From the NCBI GenBank assembly GCA_003526525.1, contig DPVV01000225.1, positions 8,938 through 15,632 of the forward strand: DNA of 6,695 bases. Reading direction: 5' to 3'. The position numbers and the translations under genes are program-made. This DNA is from Lachnoclostridium phytofermentans (GTDB taxonomy: Bacteria > Bacillota > Clostridia > Lachnospirales > Lachnospiraceae). Below the pieces are notes generated by a model, which was not told the DNA's origin, did no database searches, and was given only the letters and a program-made list of their open reading frames with translations. The stretch's first letter is position 1, and every line of letters begins with the position of its first letter. Of this stretch, positions 1-5,602 are shown one piece after another.

Positions 1-28
1 TGACATTTATCTCCTACAAATGTATTAT
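1..28 (+). promoter_or_regulatory. Likely sigma-A promoter of the repressor-peptidase operon
   Basis: TATTAT at 23-28 is one base from the TATAAT -10 consensus. TGACA at 1-5 would complete a perfect TTGACA -35 box if the unseen base before the window is T, giving a 17-bp spacer. Transcription would start near 35, leaving a leader of about 26 nt. The left BlaI-type box (15-24) occupies the spacer and touches the -10 box, where a bound repressor would block polymerase. The first -35 base is outside the window, so that half of the call is inferred. Confidence 0.6.
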
Positions 29-54
29 ATTGGTATATTACATTTGTAGGAGAT
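9..54. promoter_or_regulatory. Twin BlaI/MecI-type operator within a 16-bp perfect inverted repeat
   Basis: Positions 9-24 are the exact reverse complement of 39-54. Each arm contains a ten-base dyad of TACA-NN-TGTA form: TACAAATGTA at 15-24 and TACATTTGTA at 39-48, with centres 24 bp apart. BlaI and MecI dimers are known to bind TACA/TGTA dyads, often as pairs. One box overlaps the -10 region and the other lies between the expected transcription start and the ribosome site, so both are placed for repression of the downstream repressor gene, which would make the operon self-regulating. After one T-T mismatch (25/38) the symmetry continues for four pairs (26-29 with 34-37). Confidence 0.8.
48..52 (+). 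promoter_or_regulatory. Shine-Dalgarno of the repressor gene, inside the operator arm
   Basis: AGGAG sits 8 nt before the ATG at 61 and fixes that start. It lies inside the right arm of the inverted repeat, and the left arm carries the complementary CTCCT at 11-15. A transcript started at the local promoter lacks the left arm, so the site is free. A transcript reading in from upstream could pair the arms and mask it. Confidence 0.8.
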
Positions 55-60
55 GATACT

Positions 61-447
61 ATGGTTAAAAAAATTAACAAATTGCCTGATACAGAACTAG
101 AAATTATGAAAGTAATTTGGAATAATGAAACACCTATATCAACAGCACAATTGAAAAAATATTTAGATGAAAAAAGGCCATGGAATGTGAGCGCTTTACA
201 AACATTACTCAATAGATTAATTAATAGAGGTTTTCTAAAAAGCTATAAACAAGGAAAACATCGGTGTTATGAAGTTTTAATTGAGGAACAAGATTATATA
301 GCTAGGGAAAATGAAAACTTTTTAGAAAAGTTAAATGGAAATTCAATCACAAGATTTGTCACCAGCCTATATGAAAGCAATGCAATTACAAATAAAGACT
401 TAGAAGAATTGGCCTTATTTATAGAAGAAAAATCTAGGGGGTTATAA
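61..447 (+). CDS. BlaI/MecI/CopY-family transcriptional repressor
   Basis: A 128-residue protein, the usual length for BlaI and MecI (about 123-126). The N-terminal winged helix-turn-helix spans about residues 8-73: it opens with LPDTELEIMKVIW, the family's signature start, and the recognition helix follows at WNVSALQTLLNRL (41-53). The C-terminal part (about 75-128) is helical and should form the dimerisation domain. As a cytoplasmic dimer it should bind the TACA-NN-TGTA boxes just upstream and repress its own operon. In staphylococcal BlaI/MecI, induction cleaves an Asn-Phe bond near residue 101. The matching place here reads TRFV (97-100), with Arg in place of the Asn, so inactivation may differ. 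The start is set by AGGAG 8 nt upstream. The next gene starts three bases after the stop, so the two are cotranscribed. No beta-lactamase gene is present, so the name blaI would overstate its role. Confidence 0.9.
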   Translation: MVKKINKLPDTELEIMKVIWNNETPISTAQLKKYLDEKRPWNVSALQTLLNRLINRGFLKSYKQGKHRCYEVLIEEQDYIARENENFLEKLNGNSITRFVTSLYESNAITNKDLEELALFIEEKSRGL

Positions 448-450
448 ACT

Positions 451-2316
451 ATGTGTGAGAATCTTTTTATTTCCATAATTGAGATTTCTTTATCCTCTTC
501 CATCATTATTCTTATCTTATTACTTATTGCACCCTTTATTAAGAAGAGGTATGTAGCAAAATGGAGATATATTCTTTGGTTTATTCTCACAATACGTCTA
601 ATAATTCCATTTAACTTTACTCTTCCTAACACACCCGTCAAATTGATTATCCCCTCTAATACACTCTCAACTAATCAGCCAATAAATAATCAAAATATTG
701 TTTCACTAACAGAATTGGCAGAAAAACCCCGTAATCAAAATACATCAGAAAGAATTCATAGTTACTCAGTAACAAAAATCCTCTCTTATATATGGCTGAT
801 TGGAGCATTACTTTTTATTTTTCGAATAATTATTATATATAGCATGTTTCATAAAAAAATGAAAAGAAACAGTGATATTGTCACAAACGATAAAATCTTA
901 TTTATATATAACCAACTATGTGTTGAGTTAAATATAAAAAAACCTAGAATTCGCCTAACTAACAATCTATGTAGCCCTATGATGTATGGGTTCATAAATC
1001 CTACTTTATTCTTATCTGATAAAAATTTCACAAAAGAAGATTTAGAAGTAATTTTAAGACATGAGCTTATTCATTATAAACGGCATGATTTAGTGTTTAA
1101 ATTCTTACTCACTATTGCAAATGCAATTCATTGGTTCAATCCATTTGTATATCTTATGGTTAAGTCTGCTCATACAGATATAGAGTTTTCTTGTGATGAT
1201 GAAGTAATTAAAAATTTTGATATGACATACAAAAAACTCTATAGTCAAGCTATTTTAAACTCATTAAAAGAAGAACTAAATAAAGATATAGTTTTATCAA
1301 CACAATTTAAAGGGGGAAAGAAAATGATGAAACAACGATTTTCTAACATATTGAACACTACTAAAAAACGAAAAGGTAAAATTTCATTGTGTTTCATAAC
1401 TTTATGCATTATGATCAGCGGTTTACTTGTTGCTTGTATACAAACTAACACTAATGAAAAGGAACCTGAAAGAAATGCAAGTAATAATCGGACAGTTAAT
1501 ACAGGAATTGAAACTTCTCAACAAGAAGACGAACTTGTAAAAGAGAACATCGTTCACAACGTTCTATATGAATATGATTTACTTGGTTTTTCAATTGAAC
1601 TTCCTGAAGAATGGAATGACATAATAGGAATAAATGTGAATTATGTGGAGACTAGTCCAGATGGCGGTGCGAGAATCGAGGTTTATCACAAGGCATTAAG
1701 AGAAACTTCCCCTGATCAAGGTACTTTGTTCTATATCGATCGTTGGCTTGGGACCTGGACAGAATCTGCTCCTCCTCTGCAAGATGGAAAAAGTAGTATA
1801 GTCTTACAAACGAATAAATATACCTATATGCTTCGCATGCCAATAGATTCGCAATATAATGAAAATGATAGTGAAATGGTATCTTCTTATAAATCAATGA
1901 TCTCCCAAATTGATACTATTAAATCAAGTGTTAAAGAGCTAAATACCCGTCGTTCTTCACCAAATGCAGGTTATCAATCAGAAGCTGAGTTTTTAAGCAG
2001 TCCAGATGGCATACAATTTAGAGCAACCGCATTTGGGGCAGCAAGGGGAGTATTAACTGGAGATGTAGGTGAACTAAAAAAATATCTGATTAACCCAAGT
2101 GATGCAATAAAGATTGTAAATAGCTTTTCTGAATATCAAGTTGATTTAATGAGATTTCAGTGTCAATTTATTTTGGATGCTATAAGATCAGATGATGAAA
2201 TAGTAACTTCCTACTTATTTACACCAGTTGGAAAGGACGTGGATACGTATATATCTATGGAATTAAAAAAAGTGAACGGTGAATGGCTGGTCGATTGGCT
2301 TGGTGCTGAACAATAA
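451..2316 (+). CDS. M56-family (BlaR1-like) membrane metallopeptidase with a non-PBP outer domain
   Basis: A 621-residue membrane protein, the partner of the repressor ahead of it. Likely membrane segments are about 6-29, 37-56, 109-131 and 310-330, with a further hydrophobic stretch at 214-236. The zinc site of M56 peptidases is intact: HELIH at 204-208, and E245 in a DxExxCD motif (243-249) as the probable third ligand. The protein is therefore expected to be an active gluzincin-type protease. A conserved-looking basic linker (GGKKMMKQRF, 288-297) precedes the last membrane segment, which ends in a lipobox-like LVAC with C329. The outer part (about 330-621) differs from BlaR1/MecR1: I see no penicillin-binding SxxK/SxN/KTG arrangement. 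It looks like two small domains: about 371-490, beginning LGFSIELPEEW as in some Gram-positive lipoproteins, and about 515-621, ending VNGEWLVDWLG in the manner of NTF2-like domains. By analogy, ligand or stress sensed outside would activate the protease and relieve repression. AGGGGG at 436-441, 9 nt before the ATG, supports this start. The ligand is unknown. Confidence 0.88.
   Translation: MCENLFISIIEISLSSSIIILILLLIAPFIKKRYVAKWRYILWFILTIRLIIPFNFTLPNTPVKLIIPSNTLSTNQPINNQNIVSLTELAEKPRNQNTSERIHSYSVTKILSYIWLIGALLFIFRIIIIYSMFHKKMKRNSDIVTNDKILFIYNQLCVELNIKKPRIRLTNNLCSPMMYGFINPTLFLSDKNFTKEDLEVILRHELIHYKRHDLVFKFLLTIANAIHWFNPFVYLMVKSAHTDIEFSCDDEVIKNFDMTYKKLYSQAILNSLKEELNKDIVLSTQFKGGKKMMKQRFSNILNTTKKRKGKISLCFITLCIMISGLLVACIQTNTNEKEPERNASNNRTVNTGIETSQQEDELVKENIVHNVLYEYDLLGFSIELPEEWNDIIGINVNYVETSPDGGARIEVYHKALRETSPDQGTLFYIDRWLGTWTESAPPLQDGKSSIVLQTNKYTYMLRMPIDSQYNENDSEMVSSYKSMISQIDTIKSSVKELNTRRSSPNAGYQSEAEFLSSPDGIQFRATAFGAARGVLTGDVGELKKYLINPSDAIKIVNSFSEYQVDLMRFQCQFILDAIRSDDEIVTSYLFTPVGKDVDTYISMELKKVNGEWLVDWLGAEQ
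1311..1326 (+). promoter_or_regulatory. Possible internal translation start inside the M56 gene
   Basis: AGGGGG at 1311-1316 stands 7 nt before an in-frame ATG (1324, residue M292), as good a site as the gene's own start. Translation from here would give a 330-residue protein with a basic N-terminus (KKRKGK), a hydrophobic segment and an LVAC lipobox with C329: in effect the outer sensor domain as a free lipoprotein. The same bases must encode the basic GGKKMM linker, which favours a G-rich run before ATG by chance. Confidence 0.25.
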
Positions 2317-2328
2317 TTTATACACTAA

Positions 2329-2378
2329 TAAAAGGTATATGTTAGGGAAAAAAATTTTATCCAAGCATATACCTTTTA
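2329..2378. terminator. Bidirectional rho-independent terminator between convergent operons
   Basis: Arms TAAAAGGTATATG (2329-2341) and its exact complement CATATACCTTTTA (2366-2378) give a 13-bp stem. The 24-base loop may add G-C and A-T pairs. Because the stem ends in A-T pairs, each strand reads a T-run at the 3' arm. On the plus strand a T-rich stretch follows (2381-2400). It lies 12 nt after the M56 stop and about 100 nt after the binding-protein stop on the other strand, so it probably ends both operons. Confidence 0.85.
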
Positions 2379-2477
2379 AATTATTTTCTTTTCTCTTTTT
2401 ACTTATGCTCTTTCCTTTTTAATCTTCCATTTTATTGCATTTCAAAGGTGTCGGCTATATGTTTCTAGTACCTCAAC
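2379..2477. other. 3' untranslated stretch of the binding-protein transcript
   Basis: On the minus strand this is the 99-nt tail between the binding-protein stop and the shared hairpin. The part at about 2380-2436 is almost all purines on that strand. I see no gene, ribosome site or convincing second hairpin in it. Confidence 0.5.
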
Positions 2478-3998
2478 CTATTGTCCGTTTATCTTCCATT
2501 CATTGAATTGAATTTGAATCTCATCTTGTACTTTATCTATTCCATTTTCTTTTAACTTTTGTTGTAATTTAGGTAATATAGCATCCGGATCTACACTACC
2601 GGTATAAAGTGGCGGAACAAATTCATTCATCACGGTTTTAATTTTCTCTATTTGAGAGCTCACAGCATCTGAATCAAAATCAAAACCAAACGTTGGTGCC
2701 GTCTCTGCCTTCTTATTTAATTCTCTGAACTTCTGCCATTTATCAAGAGGTTCTCCCTCAGGAACATAGGTATTAAATAGCCCACCTTGCACCCAATAAG
2801 GAACATCATAACGTTTCATATTGTCATAATTATATCTCATTTTAAATGTATAGACATGATCCAAACCTTCGACACTTCTTAATTCATCCTTACTAGCATT
2901 TACTTTATCATAATGTACACCTTCTATTCCATAATTAATCAAATTACGTAAATACTCATCAGTGTTCAATAGATTTAAAAATTCGATTGCTTTTTCCGGG
3001 TGCTTTGATGTTCTTGAAATAGCTGTCATGGCACCACGTGCCGAATAATTAGAGATTTTTGATTCCATGATCGTACTTGTCACGACTTCATAACCAAGGT
3101 TTCTTGACCATATTCGATCCGCATATGGTTGCCCATCACCCTTTGTTACAAAGCGCTTCACGGTTTTATCATCCGATATTGTGGCAGCATTCCAATTAAT
3201 ATACTTTTTTAAATAGTATTCTCGAAGTGTTCTTAAGGTTGATTTCATGCTTTCTGTTTCAAACAAATTACTAACAATTAAATTATTCGGATCACAGGAA
3301 TACTCAATGCCCAATGGATATACGATTTCATCCATATAAATCGGAGGGCAGAAATCTTTGGTTAAATATAGCGGAATAACATCCGGTTCATTCTCTTTTA
3401 TTACTTTTAACCATGGTTCTAAATCCTCTAACGTATGAAGCTGTTCATACGGAATTTGATATTTGTCAACATATTCTTTGGTAAATGTCCACATTGGCAT
3501 ATTTACAATCTCTTTTTCACTCGGTACTGCATAGATTTTTCCATGTACCTCTGCGGCTTCCCAAAACCTTAAATCAATATTCTTCAGCATATCCTTTCCA
3601 AATGCAGGTAATAAATCATTAAGCGGCATAAAAGCTCCTTTTTGTGCATTTTGTGAAAAATCATTCGCCCATGAACTCGTAAACATTAAATCAAAAGGCT
3701 CCCCAGCATTGATAACCAACTGTGTCTTATGATTGTAATCCACCCATCCAATATATTTAATTTTTATTATGACCCCTATTTTATCCTTTATATAGTCATT
3801 GACTGTTCCTAGAACTAAATCACCATCCTCTTGAGGTGCACCTAGTTGATACCATATTAGTTCCACAACTTCATTTTGTTTAGAGATTTCATTCTTAGCA
3901 TAGACTTCATCCTCACTCCTGCGACTACATCCTATCATGATTACAATTAGTGAAATAATACCTAGTGTTGAGATTATAACCCTTAAGCTATCTTTCAT
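2478..3998 (-). CDS. Extracellular solute-binding lipoprotein, LipO/YtcQ-like (DUF3502-type C-terminus)
   Basis: A 506-residue ABC-transporter substrate-binding protein, exported and anchored by lipid on the outer membrane face. The signal peptide has a short basic start, a hydrophobic core (about 7-22) and the lipobox MIGC with C24; Met at -3 is slightly off consensus. The mature protein opens with the family's VVELIWYQLGAPQ (44-56), then the region about GEPFDLMFTSSWANDF (99-114) and HGKIYAVPS (152-160), typical of large family-1-like binding proteins in Firmicutes. Residues about 380-503 match the C-terminal domain of the LipO/YtcQ group, with VNEFVPPLYTGSVDP-like sequence (457-471). Such proteins usually bind oligosaccharides, but the ligand cannot be read here. 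AGAGAGG at 4008-4014, 9 nt before the ATG, supports the start. It follows the response regulator by 77 nt without a terminator and is the last gene before the shared hairpin, with no permease after it. Confidence 0.88.
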   Translation of the reverse strand: MKDSLRVIISTLGIISLIVIMIGCSRRSEDEVYAKNEISKQNEVVELIWYQLGAPQEDGDLVLGTVNDYIKDKIGVIIKIKYIGWVDYNHKTQLVINAGEPFDLMFTSSWANDFSQNAQKGAFMPLNDLLPAFGKDMLKNIDLRFWEAAEVHGKIYAVPSEKEIVNMPMWTFTKEYVDKYQIPYEQLHTLEDLEPWLKVIKENEPDVIPLYLTKDFCPPIYMDEIVYPLGIEYSCDPNNLIVSNLFETESMKSTLRTLREYYLKKYINWNAATISDDKTVKRFVTKGDGQPYADRIWSRNLGYEVVTSTIMESKISNYSARGAMTAISRTSKHPEKAIEFLNLLNTDEYLRNLINYGIEGVHYDKVNASKDELRSVEGLDHVYTFKMRYNYDNMKRYDVPYWVQGGLFNTYVPEGEPLDKWQKFRELNKKAETAPTFGFDFDSDAVSSQIEKIKTVMNEFVPPLYTGSVDPDAILPKLQQKLKENGIDKVQDEIQIQFNEWKINGQ

Positions 3999-4075
3999 CG
4001 TATTCTACCTCTCTCCCGATAACTTTACTTTTTATGTCTTTTCAACTAGTATTACTATACAACTTATTGGAAGTA

Positions 4076-5602
4076 CTAATATTGTTTTAACTCTCTTAAT
4101 GAAGCTGGTGATGTACCGTAGCATTGTTTGAATTTTCTATAGAAGTAACTTACATCTGGATAGCCAACTTCCTTTGCGATATCATTAATTTTCAGATTGG
4201 TATTTAATATTAAATCTTTTGCTTTCGAATTCTTCATATTCGTTAAATATTGAGAAAAAGGCATCCCAACTTCCTTCTGAAATATTTGACCTAGATATGA
4301 AGTATTCATACAATACTTTTGAGCCAGTACTTTCAAATTAATATCTTCTTTATAACACTCTCCCAGATCGCTTAAGATTTGTCTAACTACAGGTGTATAC
4401 TGTGAATCTCCTACATTGATACAGTCTATAATTTCCATAATTTCAATTAAAAAGATCGATTTGATATCAGAAAGATCGTCCGCTCTAAAAAGCTCTTCCA
4501 TTACTTCTACCAAATTCTTAATGTTATTATCATAAGATAGTTTGAATTCGCGGACCACACGCTGAAGTGATAATGCCAGTTTAATTACTAAATGATATAC
4601 TGCATCACTTGTTATCTTTTCTTTCTCAATATGATTTCTAAATAAATCATCAATATATTTACTAATTCCTGTTCTATCTTTTGCTAAGATTAACTTATCG
4701 ATTAAGCTTTCATCCAGACTGATATCTGTAGATTTTCTTCCGCTACAATATCTCTTATCAATACTATTGCCGTAACCAGCTATGATAAGATACTTTTGTA
4801 GTTTTTTCGTTTCTTGAAATGCCCCGCTAATACCATCTAAATCATGAAATATAGAACTGATTGTAATAAAGGTTGTAATCTCATAAAATGCCTCTATGTG
4901 ATACTGCACTTCTTCCATTCTGGTTCTTGCATAATTATAATCCATCTGACTATTTTGAAAGATAATTAGAAATTCATCCTTGTCGTAAATTAAGGTCTGC
5001 AAATCTAATTCGATGAATTTTCTCCTGATAAATCTAGTAATTCCCTCTAATTCCTTTTCGTTTCTATCTCTTGGCTTCAATTTTACATTAGCCACAATAG
5101 CAAAAGGTTTGTCTATTCGGAGCCCTGTTTCTTTGAAAAAGGTATCTTTATCCTCTTTCATCTGCCCTGATAGAAACTTTAGTAGCTTATGTCTTGTAGC
5201 AATTGTATATTTGCTTTCATTATCGATAGTAATCAATTTTTGTACTGTTTGATTTAGCACATCTTGCAGCTTTTCTTCGTTAATTGGTTTCAATATGTAA
5301 TTTTCTACGCTAAGAGGAATTGCTTTCTGTGCATATGTAAAATCGTCATAACCACTTATTATAATAAATCTAGTTCGTCTATTTTCAGCTCGTACTTGAG
5401 AAAGAAATTCTAAACCACTCATCACCGGCATGTTAATATCTGTAATAATAATGTCAACAGCTTCTTTTTCCAACATAGAAAGAGCTTCTTGTCCATTATG
5501 CGCTAACCATACCACCTCAAGCCCAAGTTCATCCCAATCAATAATTTTATTAATACCTGCAAGAATAATATCTTCATCTTCTGCAATTAATACTTTATAC
5601 AT
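4076..5602 (-). CDS. YesN-like response regulator with AraC-type DNA-binding domain
   Basis: A 508-residue cytoplasmic transcription regulator. The receiver domain (about 2-120) has acidic residues E8 and D9, the phospho-acceptor D55 in DINMPVMSG, switch S83 and K105-P106, all in expected places. The middle (about 165-275) resembles the degenerate GGDEF-like module common in this family, with DKDEF at 207-211 where a cyclase would have GGDEF; it should not make cyclic di-GMP. The C-terminus (about 406-508) is an AraC-type domain with two helix-turn-helices: about 422-446, and 472-503 ending in YGTSPASLR. It should be phosphorylated by the kinase encoded just upstream and activate nearby transport or catabolic genes, the binding protein being the obvious candidate. 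Its ATG overlaps the kinase stop by 8 nt, and AGGGGGG (5609-5615) lies 6 nt before it, so translation is probably coupled. Confidence 0.92.
   Translation of the reverse strand: MYKVLIAEDEDIILAGINKIIDWDELGLEVVWLAHNGQEALSMLEKEAVDIIITDINMPVMSGLEFLSQVRAENRRTRFIIISGYDDFTYAQKAIPLSVENYILKPINEEKLQDVLNQTVQKLITIDNESKYTIATRHKLLKFLSGQMKEDKDTFFKETGLRIDKPFAIVANVKLKPRDRNEKELEGITRFIRRKFIELDLQTLIYDKDEFLIIFQNSQMDYNYARTRMEEVQYHIEAFYEITTFITISSIFHDLDGISGAFQETKKLQKYLIIAGYGNSIDKRYCSGRKSTDISLDESLIDKLILAKDRTGISKYIDDLFRNHIEKEKITSDAVYHLVIKLALSLQRVVREFKLSYDNNIKNLVEVMEELFRADDLSDIKSIFLIEIMEIIDCINVGDSQYTPVVRQILSDLGECYKEDINLKVLAQKYCMNTSYLGQIFQKEVGMPFSQYLTNMKNSKAKDLILNTNLKINDIAKEVGYPDVSYFYRKFKQCYGTSPASLRELKQY

Noticed and set aside
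294..641. Open frame of about 115 codons on the minus strand.
   Set aside because: It lies across the ends of two well-supported plus-strand genes, has no recognisable domain, and looks like a by-product of AT-rich coding sequence. The same applies to other antisense frames, such as 849-1031, 1652-1897, 5013-5252 and 5430-5672.
61..2316. A beta-lactam resistance locus (blaI-blaR1).
   Set aside because: The repressor and protease core fit, but there is no beta-lactamase or PBP2a gene in view and the outer domain shows no penicillin-binding motifs.
2440..2477. A second terminator directly after the binding-protein stop codon.
   Set aside because: Only a four- to five-base stem (AGGT/ACCT) can be drawn and no T-run follows on the minus strand.
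4043..4064. Direct repeat AGTTG...AGTTG between regulator and binding-protein genes as an AraC-type binding site, plus a TATAGT -10 like sequence.
   Set aside because: Five-base repeats are expected by chance in such sequence, their spacing of 17 is not diagnostic, and no acceptable -35 box pairs with the -10 like motif. Cotranscription with the regulator explains expression well enough.
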